Shown here in pieces: positions 22,952 to 33,890 of a stretch of 64,000 nucleotides of DNA. The DNA comes from Progne subis subis. Lineage: Eukaryota > Chordata > Aves > Passeriformes > Hirundinidae. The stretch's first letter is position 1; each line of letters opens with the position of its first letter. Made by a program: the position numbers and the translations under genes. The stretch spans positions 1 to 64,000 of the forward strand of contig JAKJHU010001658.1 in NCBI GenBank assembly GCA_022316685.1, given 5' to 3'. Under the pieces are notes generated by a model. That model had not been told where the DNA came from. It did not search any database and saw only the letters and a list, made by a program, of their open reading frames with translations.

Positions 22952-25427
22952 ACTTAAAGCTATTTATACACTTAGATCTATTTAGATAATTTCTGGACAG
23001 AGTTCCAAGTGAGGGACAATGTAAAAATTGCAGAAGAATCTTATCCTTTCTGAAGCACAGGAACTGCCTTTTGACCTGTGTCCAGAGTTTGTCATGTGCA
23101 TGGGACCTTCAGGTCTAATTCTGTCCTCAGAGACTGAGAGATTTTAGTTCTAGTGTTCCATACACCCTGTGGGTTTTGTGAACCTTTAGAAAGATGAAAC
23201 CCTCAGGGAGCTGATAAACTTGTGCTTCTAGTGATCTTGCACTGTTGGAAAGGCACAACTCTGACTCTAGCATGTCATGCACAGAAGTGATAGTACTAGA
23301 TTGTGAAACTGGTTTATTTAATGCACGTGGCAGGCATGTAATAATGCATTACTATGCAGAAGCCCCCATCCTCTGTACAAAAGTATTTGGTAGCTGGTGA
23401 AGTTCTGTAATACGAGTTTAGACAAAAAAAAACGCAGAGGGGAGAGGAAAGGGCTAGAATATCAGAGCCCAAGGATGTTTGGGAAGAGGATGGCACTTGA
23501 CTTGATAGAAATTTTGGGAGTTAAATATTTGTATAGAAGAACAGTGAGAATATAAGGAGAGAAGCTATGTTGTTTAATGTCTCCTGCACCAAAAAAGGAT
23601 TATCTACTTGTAGATAAGCTGCGTTCTATGAAATTGCTGGCCACTCCTCTTAAAACAGAATCAAGCCTACAAGGCTTTACCAAGGCTTTACTTCCTGAGC
23701 AAAATGAGTTGGAAAAGATTAATAGTGATGGAGAAACTCTCTCTGTAGCCAACAACAGGTAAGAAAAGCAGAAGTGTTGAATGGAAACAGTATTAGAAAT
23801 ACAATGCAGACTGACTTGGCAGTCCTGGACTGGCTTTGTATTTACTGTGAATGGAAAACTCCTGTAGATGAGAAGAAGTGCTGTAGTCAAGTCTGTGTAT
23901 TTAATACTCAATAGCCTTTGCAGATATGCCTAATCTGAGCTGGAAGCTGATGATTTCCTACATGTTCTCCATGTTCTCCCTACTCTGTCTTTCCCATTCA
24001 CACTTTTGTTTAAATTTTTTTTCTTAAGGAGAGAGCAAATTTGAGATAGAGAAAAATCTCCCCCCTTGGAGGCACTTAGAAGGTGACAGCTTAAGTAAAC
24101 AAAGTATATTTTTTCCTTCCAAATGAAAACTCTTTCTGAATTTCTTTTCCTTAAGATGAAGTGTGAATTTCTTCCTTGAGTGTCTTGGTTTTATGAACTA
24201 GGCCTGAATATTTTGAATTTCTTCTTACAATTTTAGTGTCAAATGATTATTTTTTAGCAAACATACTGATATTTTTTTTTTTTTCTGACAAGTGGAGATT
24301 TAATAAACTGCTATTTTTCAAAATATCCCAAGTCCCATTTATCATAGAATGATCTAATAAAGACAAATTTTCAACCAATAATGAAAAGCTAAGTAATGTT
24401 TAAATTCTATTGTATGCATGGAAGTACATTAAGGCAGATCTAAGAGACAGTTTAATGGATTGAGCTTTAACAATCAGACCTGGACTTAGTATAAATCAAA
24501 TACCACTGCATTTCTGCAGAATATACACCCACTCATTCATTAACACTGTTCAGTGCAGATTATAAATATTACTGAAGACAACTCCAGCACTTGAAGAAGC
24601 TTTCCTCAGACACAGCTATAATTGAACAGTAATGATGACAGTCTTATTTTTATGAGTCACTATAATTTATTGATTTGCACCTGGGACTTGAAAGAGGTCT
24701 CTCAGCCAGTATGCAACAAAGAATGGTTAGAATATAATCTATTAAAAAGATAAGGAAAGAAGGAGAGCAGACAGGAAGAGAAGAAAAAGAGAATAAAAAT
24801 ATTGGATAGATGGTGGAAGCAACATTTGGTATCAGATAATTGCAGACACAATCAAGATGTAATGAGAGGGCTCCCAATTTACCAACAAGGTGACAAAAGA
24901 TAAACTAATTACCCTACCTCACATATGTGTTTCTGCATACACATGCTATTGAGGAAATTTATGGTTTATCTTTATTTTGCTTTCCAAAATCAAAAAAGAG
25001 GCAACATATGTAAATGTTTTATGAACTGTACACAAATAATAGTGTAGAGCACAAGAGGAATGGGACTTTGCTGCTGACTGTGATATACAGCTTCAAAACA
25101 ACTTAAGCAGTGTAAGGTTCTGGAAATATGATTACTATGAAAGAGAGCAGAAGTCTTGTGTCTTCTTTGAATAAAAGGTATTTAAAGGTTATATAAAAGG
25201 TTGTATAAAAGGTTAGAGACCTTTTTCCTATCTTGGGTCTCAAAATTGGCAGAAAATTGAATACTCTGTACAGATATGAATATAATACTAAGAGATATAT
25301 ATATCAGTTTTGAAGTAGGAAGTATTTGTGTAAGTGTATGCATTATTATTAGCTTTTCTTCTCTATTCTTTTTGGAAGACATAAAATGTCTTGTTTCACA
25401 AACATAAAAGACAACTGGAATTGTTTA
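22952..25427. other. Gene-free AT-rich sequence
   Basis: Unique AT-rich sequence with short homopolymer runs (for example T near 24272-24285). No recognised gene or repeat. Open frames at 23577-23911 overlap on both strands and are judged chance. Confidence 0.55.
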
Positions 25428-25432
25428 ACCAT
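25428..25432. repeat. Left target-site duplication (ACCAT)
   Basis: Matches the pentamer right after the LTR at 26001-26005 exactly. Confidence 0.9.
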
Positions 25433-26000
25433 TGTGTTGGTCTCAGCAAGAGTAGAGTTAATTTCTGCTCAGCAGCTGCTAAAATGCTGTGTTTTGGATT
25501 CAGAATGAGAATTGTGTTGATAACACAATGATGTTTTGGGTTTTCCTAAACTGTGTTTGCTCTCAGTCAAGAATTTATTTTTCCTTCTCTCATGCTCTGC
25601 CACTGAGGATATGCACAAAAGAAACTGTGAGGGAGCACAGCTGGGACAGGTGGCCCGAACTCCCCAAAGGGATACTCCACACCATAGAATGTCAGGCCCA
25701 GTATGTAAACTGGGGGAGTTACCTGGACAGACAGGCTGATCTGGATTTGGGAAGCAGGGTCTAGCATCAGTTAGTGGGTGGTGAACAATTGCATTGTGCA
25801 TCACTTTTTTGTTTCTTTTTTAATTATAATCATTAGTATAATTTACTATTACTATTGTATTTTACTTTATTTTCAATTATTAAACTGTTCTTATCTCAAC
25901 ATTCAACTTATACTTTGATTCTTCTCCCCATTCCACTGGTGTGTGTGGGGAGATAAGGGGTGAGCAAGTAGCTGTGTTGTGCTGGGCTTAAACCTGGTCA
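25433..26000 (+). mobile_element. ERVL-type solo LTR
   Basis: A 568-bp LTR begins TGTGTTGGTCTCAGC and ends TTAAACCTGGTCA. It is flanked by an exact 5-bp duplication, ACCAT, at 25428-25432 and 26001-26005, as expected for ERVL-like elements. A TATA-like region lies near 25698, where related LTRs have a TATAAACTGGG-type motif (here GTATGTAAACTGGG). An ATTAAA poly(A) signal is at 25879-25884, giving plus-strand orientation. The 25800-25880 part is T/A-rich, a usual trait of this LTR type. No internal retroviral sequence is present. The 111-codon minus frame inside is an artefact. Confidence 0.93.
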
Positions 26001-26005
26001 ACCAT
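26001..26005. repeat. Right target-site duplication (ACCAT)
   Basis: Exact partner of 25428-25432; defines the LTR end at 26000. Confidence 0.9.
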
Positions 26006-26387
26006 TTATTTTATTATAGTAAGTTTGCATTTGTTGAGCCTCAAATATTTTGGATGCCACCAAATATTAGGTTTACTTGGAAATTGTGGTATTTTTCTGT
26101 AATAGTTTATAACAACAGCAAACTTACATATTTCATGCTAGGAATCCTTTATGCCAGCATTTTTTGGTGTGACAATTACTTTCTTTTTCAATACACTTCC
26201 TTTATAATACACTGAAAAGAGTCCCATCAAGGCCAGATTCTGAATAAGGCTCAGCTGTGCAAGAGAAATTTTGATATTCTGAAGTTCACCATACGCCTCC
26301 ACAGTGATGAAGTCTAGAGAAAGTCATTAATAGGGATAATTAAATTATGGCTTTTTTATATTCACGCATCCTGCTGGGAACCCTGAA

Positions 26388-26412
26388 GTGTGTGTGTGTG
26401 TATATATGTGTG

Positions 26413-26450
<38 letters not shown>
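26388..26450. repeat. (GT)n/(AT)n compound microsatellite
   Basis: GT dinucleotides to about 26400, mixed TATATG/GTGTGT to about 26418, then about 30 bases of pure AT alternation. Likely length-variable. Confidence 0.95.
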
Positions 26451-26454
<4 letters not shown>

Positions 26455-27074
26455 TTGTAATGTAATCCAATGAAACATAGATGTTTAGGAGTCTTTAGGA
26501 TGAGTAAAAATGTCAAAAGTATTATTTTTATATGTTTATTAATTGTTTTATAGTCTATGTTCATATAGTCTATGTTCAGTTCAGATGTTTACAGACACAC
26601 TGAACTGACACTATCATGTGCTGACAGTGTCATGCTAGGAGGCTGACATATCTAATACTTCAGTTCATAGACAGTTTGTTGCAAGGTGCTATTGCTAAAG
26701 CAATTCTCTGTTGCTTCAGTCAACAGCCTCCAAATTTGCAAACACAAAAAAGCAAGAGGTGTATTCTCTCTGCAAACCATGGTAGGTGGGAGAAAGTTGC
26801 TGATCAGAGTTCTGTCAGAGTTTCAGCATAGACATTAAGCCTGTAGATTATTTTATAATATATATATATATTTATTATTATTTATTGGACTTACTTTGTT
26901 GACAGGTGACAAAGATAATGATAATGTGAAAATTAGTCACTGGTGGCAGGGAGACTGTTCCCTTTGTGGGCAAAAATCTCTAGTTATTTTTGAACCTGAA
27001 GTGTAGGAGAGAGCAATCCCCAACTAATCACTAGGAGAGATGAAAAAGATATATATCTCTGAGAACTTCTCTCC

Positions 27075-27142
27075 CTGTATGAAATATGATCTACTAAACT
27101 GCTCCTATCTGTATGAAATATGATGTGCTAAACTCTCCTACA
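27075..27142. repeat. Two-copy 34-bp tandem duplication
   Basis: The unit beginning CTGTATGAAATATGAT occurs at 27075-27108 and 27109-27142 with a few differences near the 3' part of each copy. Local duplication; no function is implied. Confidence 0.9.
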
Positions 27143-28290
27143 GACCAGACACTGTACCACCTCTGTGCTAAATAATGATCAGGAGTATCATGATTATTTC
27201 AAATTGATAAACTGACAGAAAATGTTACTGAGTTGGTTTTAGTTACACTGTTCTTAGCCAGATACGCTTGTGTTCCCATGCTTTAAAGGATTTTCATTAC
27301 ATGATCCTGAGGAACGAAACCTTAATTATTTTTTTTTTCTCTTAAATAAAAAGGAATATTGTAGTCTAGAAGAAGTCTGAAGATTGACAAAATCAAAGAG
27401 GTTGATGGAAAATTATGCTTTTTCTGTTGGATAGGCATGATGAATGAGGAGTGACTCAAAAATATGAATGACAATTTATTATGCCTATGGAAGAAAATAC
27501 CTAGAAAAAGTGGGGAAAAAAGAATGCTAACAGGAATGCTAACAGGATCCTCTACTTCAGAACTCTTGACTCACTGCTCATTAGTCTTTCCTCTGAAAAT
27601 CATAGGCTTCCTGGGAATGAGTAGAATGAATAGACATAAGAAAGTAGTTTAATTCTCATTTTCTTTCATTCTAAGTTAAGGCTAGCCATTAGCCTGAGGT
27701 TGCCACTTGCTAGGGAACAGGTGATTGCTCCCTTAAGGTCTCCCTGTAAGACCACACATATAGAGCTCCAACAGAAAAAAATCCTCCAGGTCTTTGGGAT
27801 ATTCATGTCTGGATTTTGGTTCATACTTGTTGCTGTTAGAAGTTCCTGTACTATACTATCTTCAGTAATACCTTGAAAATATTTTACTCCAGGTGTTTCT
27901 GTGCAAATGGACACTAATGTTAGTTTGCTTCCTTACATGCTAAGCTTTTAAAAACCATCAACTGGTGAAGAAAATTCCACTCATTTCAGAAAAGTACATA
28001 ATTTCTGTTGCCAAATATTTTTTTTAAAATAAGCAGAAAGTGCCTTATTGCTTGCTCAATGACATTTTTGTATTTTCTGGAAGATAAAGCTTTGGAAGTT
28101 TTCTTATTTTGAGGTTTGCAGAAAAGACTATGGCACAGAAAAAAAGCAAAATAAACCTGTACCATCCCACTGTCATTGCTTGTAGGTAGGAGCTGTAGTC
28201 TGGAACCTGTTAACCTAGAATGTATCCCAATTGAATTGTTTTTCCTGTTGTTCTTGGGAGTAAGACCAGTAACTGTTTCCATGCAGGAGC

Positions 28291-28296
<6 letters not shown>

Positions 28297-28359
<63 letters not shown>
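28297..28359. repeat. Uninterrupted A63 tract
   Basis: Sixty-three consecutive adenines. No poly(A) signal was seen just upstream and no open gene-like sequence precedes it, so a retrocopy tail is not supported. Uninterrupted length suggests recent expansion or an assembly-sensitive site. Confidence 0.95.
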
Positions 28360-28361
<2 letters not shown>

Positions 28362-29264
28362 AGATCACTGCTGGCCTGGTTCAAAAGGTGTAGAAATCCT
28401 TTCTTCCAACCATTCTCTCTAAGTGACACACCTCCCTGATACTTACAGGGTAATTGCATCAAAGGGTTTTTTTAAACACGTTAGTGTCCATTTAAACTTC
28501 TTTTTTTTTTACTGATGGGTTGAAGATATAATGTTTCATTTACTCTGGATCGAGCTAATATCCTTCCCATGGGTAGGTTCTGTTTGCAGAACTCATAAAA
28601 AAAAGTTTTTTGTAAAATAACACGCTACCTGTTGTGAGCCTCTGTTTTCCCTCTGCTGCCAAAGTTGGTGGGCCAAAGCTGCACATTCCAGTTGTTTTGT
28701 GCTATGTTGGTAAAGTAAAGCAGTAGAAGCTTCTGTTTACTTTGGTGTTTAGACTGTAGGGAGCCTTCTTTGTGTGATGGCAGAAGTATGAGGCAGAGAG
28801 ACCATATCCAGACTAAATATGACTTCCAACATGTACATTATTTCTAGTAACTGCTTTCCATATATATTGTTCAAACATGCTTGAGTAAGCTGAGTGTTTT
28901 CATTTGAGTAGTAAAAAAAAAGCTCTCTCTAGTATTTTTATGACAAATAATACAGGAAGTGAACACATTTCCTTGGTATTTCAGGGTGAAGAGCAAGTAG
29001 AACAGAAATTTTCTGTAGTTCAAATGAATAGAAAATAACAAACGGTGGGTTTTTTAGCCCTACCACTCTTTCCTTATTTTATAATACAGCTCACTGAGAT
29101 GCAGAGCAGGGAGTAGGAGGTATGTAGGAACTCTTTGAAAATGCTGTCAGCACAATTGCCTGTGGGCTTCATGTTTAGGATAAAGGCTTGTGGAGAAAGG
29201 TGAAGAAAAAAAAATTTAATATTAAGCAATTTTTCAGCTAGGTTTACCAGGCTGTGCTAGGTGT

Positions 29265-29269
29265 GCCCA
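29265..29269. repeat. Left target-site duplication (GCCCA)
   Basis: Exact match to the pentamer after the LTR at 29932-29936. Confidence 0.85.
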
Positions 29270-29931
29270 TGTCCTGGTTTGGAGACAAATTTGGGGGAAA
29301 ACCCCTGTATAGGATCCTTCTGGGAAGCAAACCTAAGTGGCCCCTCCCTCCAACCAGTCCGAAAAAAAAAACCTTTGTGGAGAAAAGTGGAAAAAACTAT
29401 TTTACTAAACAAATAAAGTGCATACAAGTATAAAGAATGAATAATATGAAACAATAAAACCTCTCGTTCTGAAGTGAGATGGCAAATTGAGAAAGTCCTT
29501 GCCGTGGGTGGAGCTCGGCTCTCTCTCAGTCTCTCCTCAGTCCCAGTCCCTCCGGCGCTGCTGGAAAATGCCGAGCTCCAGGCCCCGGTGGGCCGCAGGT
29601 GCAGCCCCCAGAGCTCCCCTGGGTTTTCAGTCCAGAGCAGGTTTAAACAGTTCCAAGAAAAAAAGAAAGAAAAAAAACAGTCCAGGGAACTTCTCTGCCT
29701 TAGCTAGCTGAAACTAACTAAAAGCAAAAAGATCTCTGTCCTGCAGTCTCTCTAAGCTTCCGCCGAACACCGTCCGGAGAAGAATGTGGAGGAGTCAGGC
29801 AGTTTTCTCAAAACAAACTCCGCGCTTCTCCTTGCTTTTAGAACCAGTCTTAAAGGCACAGGACTCAATATACAGAGTTCAAACAGAACAGACGATTGGG
29901 GATACAAGCATCATAAAGTTACCCTAGGACA
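29270..29931 (-). mobile_element. ERVL-like solo LTR, inverted partner of 37719-38376
   Basis: A 662-bp LTR starts TGTCCTGGTTTGGAG and ends ACCCTAGGACA on the plus strand, so its termini are the short inverted repeat TGTCCT/AGGACA. An exact 5-bp duplication, GCCCA, flanks it (29265-29269 and 29932-29936). The middle (29490-29640) is GC-richer. Minus orientation is inferred from similarity of its TGTCCTGGTTT end to the 3' ends of other LTRs in the window; the strand is less certain than the boundaries. A copy about 95% alike, judged by eye, lies at 37719-38376 in the opposite orientation. Open frames of about 75 codons inside occur in both copies and are not genes. Confidence 0.9.
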
Positions 29932-29936
29932 GCCCA
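29932..29936. repeat. Right target-site duplication (GCCCA)
   Basis: Exact partner of 29265-29269, showing this LTR inserted independently of its inverted relative. Confidence 0.85.
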
Positions 29937-32900
29937 TAAGCAGATATAACTTCTGCAGCAGAAGCTAACTGCTAAATTTAACAGGGTATTTTTCTTTGCA
30001 AACTCACTTTCTCTGCTCCCTAACTTAATTTTTGGGCACATCCAGAACTCCAGAACCTCAAAGCGGGAGGACATGCTTTTATTTTTCTTCTCTTTCGATG
30101 TTATTTTGAGGGAAAAAGCAAAAGGAAGCTTTTTCCTTTGCCCCTTTCATCATGAGACTGCTGACAGCAAGCTGTGCCCCCACCAGCATCCCTGCCTGCA
30201 CTCCATCAGCTGAACCTGCCTGCCTTTGCTTTTTTCTTTACGTGTGTGCATGCACGTGTGTGTTCTAGTGTTGTGTGCGTTCCCTCCCATCTACACCCAG
30301 CTCCCCTGTTACAGGACACTGTCCTTGAACTTGATCAAAACCCTCACAAGCTGTGCCATGAGTTGAGTCATTTACCTCTGCCTCTGGAGGAGTTTATCTC
30401 CCTTGACAAGGTTTTGTCTGGTTTTAGTGGCACGGCTGGTGACAGGCCATGCACGCAGCAGCAGGTGACCCCGGCTTCTTGCATCCGTGCGGGCACTCGT
30501 TCAGAGCTGTCACAGTCAGAACAAGTTAATTCAGCGTGTGGAGAGAGAGGTGCGGTCTGTAATAATACCAGGCCTCTGGAGAGGGTGCTGTCAGGCAGCG
30601 TGTACCGGCGACTGCCCCAGCTGCTATCTCCTGCCTACGAGGATGCAAGCTGACAGGCGGCAGGTTTATCTGCCTGGGGCAGGCTGGGGAGCACACATGT
30701 TAATTTTCTGTCTGCGCAACAGAGCTGGTAATATTGCTTGCTGTGGTGCTTGAGAAAACACTTCGTGCCTCTCACTTTGGACGGTTGTCAGAGGCAACAA
30801 GATGCACTTTGCTGGGGTGTCCAGAACACAGTAGCAGGTCAGAGCTCCCTTCTGCTGCAGAAGGGAGCCCTGACCTTGGGCTCTCTACTCTTGGGTTGCT
30901 CCTCTTCTGAGTTTCTTACTGTGCTCTTCTTGGATTACTCTGCACCTGTATATTCCTTTCCACCTTTAACATGAAGTTGTTGCTCGTGGTGGCTGGGTGC
31001 CTTTTGAAGTTACACGGCTGTTGATTCAGTTCACTTGTGTTTGTGTGTATACCGCATATATATACTCACATTATACATATATACACACATGGAGTTTCTT
31101 GATGGATTTACAGCTCTGAATGAGGCAGAGTAAAGCAGAATCTCTGCCTATAAAATGCATATAATACTATAATTAAAATGATAGCAATACTACTAATAAT
31201 CTGTGTCAGTCAAATGAAATTTCTCTTTATTGGCAGATGTGAGAGGCTTTAGATCTCACTGGTCAAGGACTCTGTGTCTATAAACACCCAGGTGTGATTA
31301 AACAGCAAGGCTTGGTAGCACTTAATTTAGCAGCCAGAATCAGTATGTGAAAATGGTAGGATAAGCATACAGAAGGAAGAAAAATCCCCATGTTTTTATT
31401 TACTCCTACACTCTTGACTAAATTACATTTAATCTAGGAATTCAGCAAGGAAAGTATGACTGCTGCAAAGAAAGTAGTAAAAATGTAGTAAAACCAGCCT
31501 AACAGGCTTTTGCACGGTGGGAGTCGGAAGTCTGCTGGAGATATTGTGCATGTAGACACATAGAACTGGGCAGACCTATGGCTGTTAGCTGGCATGTGAG
31601 TTGGGGAAAATTCTTGCCTGCAGCTGTACTGGCTTTGCTTCTTCTGCCTTGCATAATCTAAACCAAAAAAACTCTCTAGTGAGATAGTGTCCTGTCTACA
31701 TAGCCAAATAGTATTTCTTTTGTCATAAGCTGTTCTGTGGTTGATTGACTGAACTCATGAAAAGTGTCATTTTCACTACGCTCTTTAGTTTTGGCCTGGG
31801 TGAGGCTGTGAGAAGGGAAAAGTGGGAACAAAATCCAAGGTGGGTGGAATCACTCTAAAGGCCATTGGTCTTTCTTTCTGAGCGGTAAAATCAAAGAGAG
31901 GACAAAGAATTTCCTTTTAATCTCTTGACTATTGTAATTGAATATGGATCAATTGGATTTGAGATCCATGTGTCTGAAGCTGATTCTAGAATTATATATT
32001 TAGAAATGAAGAAAAAAATTAGTGTTTTAAGAAATGCAGGTTAAGAGTTGACTCATTACAGCTGAATTCTACTGTGGGCTCAGAACAAAGGGAAGGAAAT
32101 GTCTTCTCATACGATGTTAATTAAAACTATGAACTCCTTGCTGTAAAGATGATGTTGAAACTAAAGTTAATGTGAATGAGAAAAAAGGGTAGGACTCTGA
32201 TAACTAACAAGAATATTCAGAATTGCAACAACTAATGATAGTGCATACTTCAGAAAAATTATTAACCTTAAAAATTCCCAGTTCTCATATTAGACAACTA
32301 AAGAATAGGACATACATTACTTTTAGTTCTGCTAAGAGTCAGGAGCGGGATAACACATTACTTGGACTGTGTGTTCTGACCCAGCTGGACAATACATGCC
32401 TCGGATGGATCAGGACTCTACCTCCAGGTGGGAGCTCTGTGACCGGACTGTGAGGTCTGACTTATTTCCTGAAAGTAAACTCTTAAATTCTTGTCTTTCA
32501 GTTGGACACCAGGAGCTTGTCACTGACCTGATTTCCAGATCTTTTGATTCTTACCCTTGAATTTACATTATAAGGAAAATCCACTGTAAGGAAAATTAAT
32601 CCAAGGCCCTTCCTTTCCAAGTAATATCTTGGAGTTTTCATCACCCTGTATGTCTATGTATACGGGAAGGATTTATCCTTAGAGGTCTCCAACACTGAAT
32701 TTCAGTTGTCAACACATAGTCAAGCATGAGACCATGCATTTCTTAAACAGGATGACCAGCTGTCCAATATAGACAAACATCACTGGGGGTTACTGCACTA
32801 AAGCTCTATTTTGCCCACTAGCTAGGGACAAAGTATAGTTCCGGATTTTTACAGGAAGAGAACATGGGGCAAGGAAACTCCGTCCTGGTGCCAGGACAGA

Positions 32901-33760
32901 GACAAAGAGAATCCTCAGACAGGCACTTTCCTCTGGAATAGCTAGTGTAAGAGCAACTTTACAATCAGCATTCTTTTAAATATGACTCTATGCTACTAAA
33001 AATATTTTTTGGTTGTTAGGCTAAATTAGAATTTTTTAATATCTTACCATTGTAATAAGACAATAAAAACATGTATTAACACATAAAATGCCAATCTCAT
33101 AGCATGGCAGCTGGAATGGACCCTATCTGGGATTATTTATTAATATTTACAATGAGGAACAATTTAAAGGAGTTCAACTTCTTTTTTTGTGAGACTTTTT
33201 GAGATTACATAATAATCTTTTGCTAAGTTATGCAGCACAGTGTGTTCTTAACCATTTATTGTATCTTTAGGAAACAGAATATTGAAACAGAGAATATATT
33301 TATACTATTTAAAAATAACACTTTGACAATGCCTATTTATTAAGGGATTTGAAATCTCTTGAAATATCCTAGCTTTTGTGCAGTGGCTTACGTAGTGAGA
33401 CATAAAAAAATCAGGTTATCTGCAACACATATAAGATATACTGGGCTACTCTAGGTACTGGGGTATCTTATGTTAATGATGCGCATTACAAGATCCTTTG
33501 ATATGCGGTTGGTCTCTTGAGTGAAGGCTACAAAGTAAAAATGAGCTCATCGTGTGCTGCTTTTCTGTCGAGTAAGATGAGCTTGGAAGAATAGGAATAT
33601 AATGAAGTTCAGATTTGCTCTGGTAGTGCTTTCTTTTTTTGGGTAAATTATTACAATTGTATTAAGTCAGTTTTCCTTGAATTGCCAATCCTTTCAACAA
33701 GGACTGGAGAAGAGATAGCTTGCATTTATGGTAGGAACTTCATTCTTACAAGTTTTTGCT
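29937..33760. other. Gene-free sequence with a less AT-rich patch
   Basis: A patch at about 30300-30720 is richer in G, C and CpG than its surroundings and has a conserved-element look. A 159-codon plus frame (30174-30653) spans part of it but has no recognisable domain, and I do not call it a gene. A TATA/CACA microsatellite-like stretch lies near 31040-31090. The rest is AT-rich and unrecognised. Confidence 0.5.
30300..30720. other. Possible conserved noncoding or regulatory element
   Basis: This is locally GC- and CpG-richer, non-repetitive sequence with an E-box (CAGCTG near 30619), TTAATT cores and an AACAGAGCTGG block, set in AT-rich DNA. Regulatory status is an inference from composition. 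Confidence 0.22.
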
Positions 33761-33890
33761 CACTGACTGTAAAGTACTTTACACCGAGCAAACCTGAACC
33801 ACATTTTAAAAGACAAGGTGCTGTACCTATCCCTGTTCTGTGTCTTGTCTCTTAAAATGTGGTTCAGGTTTGCTCGGTGTAAAGTCAGTG
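33761..33890. repeat. Long near-perfect inverted repeat (hairpin)
   Basis: Arms at 33777-33817 and 33844-33884 are 41 nt each and complementary with a single mismatch (an A-for-G difference near the loop side). The loop is 26 nt (33818-33843). Six more bases pair outside (33761-33766 with 33885-33890), after a 10-nt unpaired insert on the left (33767-33776). That insert helps create a separate 14-bp perfect palindrome, GTAAAGTACTTTAC, at 33769-33782. There is no similarity to CR1 or the LTRs here. It could be a template-switch inversion, a small foldback element, or a source of a hairpin RNA. Confidence 0.95.

Larger units (their letters stand above)
26006..29264. other. Gene-free AT-rich sequence with simple repeats
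   Basis: Contains a GT/AT microsatellite (26388-26450), a two-copy 34-bp duplication (27075-27142) and a 63-base A tract (28297-28359), listed separately. No gene or transposon was recognised in the remainder. Confidence 0.55.

Noticed and set aside
24184..24230. TGTCTTGGTTTTATG resembling an LTR start
   Set aside because: No LTR-like interior, poly(A) signal or matching end follows.
30174..30653. 159-codon plus-strand open frame
   Set aside because: No domain or recognisable motif, an overlapping 88-codon frame in another phase, and composition that explains the lack of stops.
33090..33140. Possible very old CR1 tail (CATAGCATGGCAGCTGGAATGG region)
   Set aside because: Only a weak resemblance over about 40 bases, without the tail repeat; too little to call.
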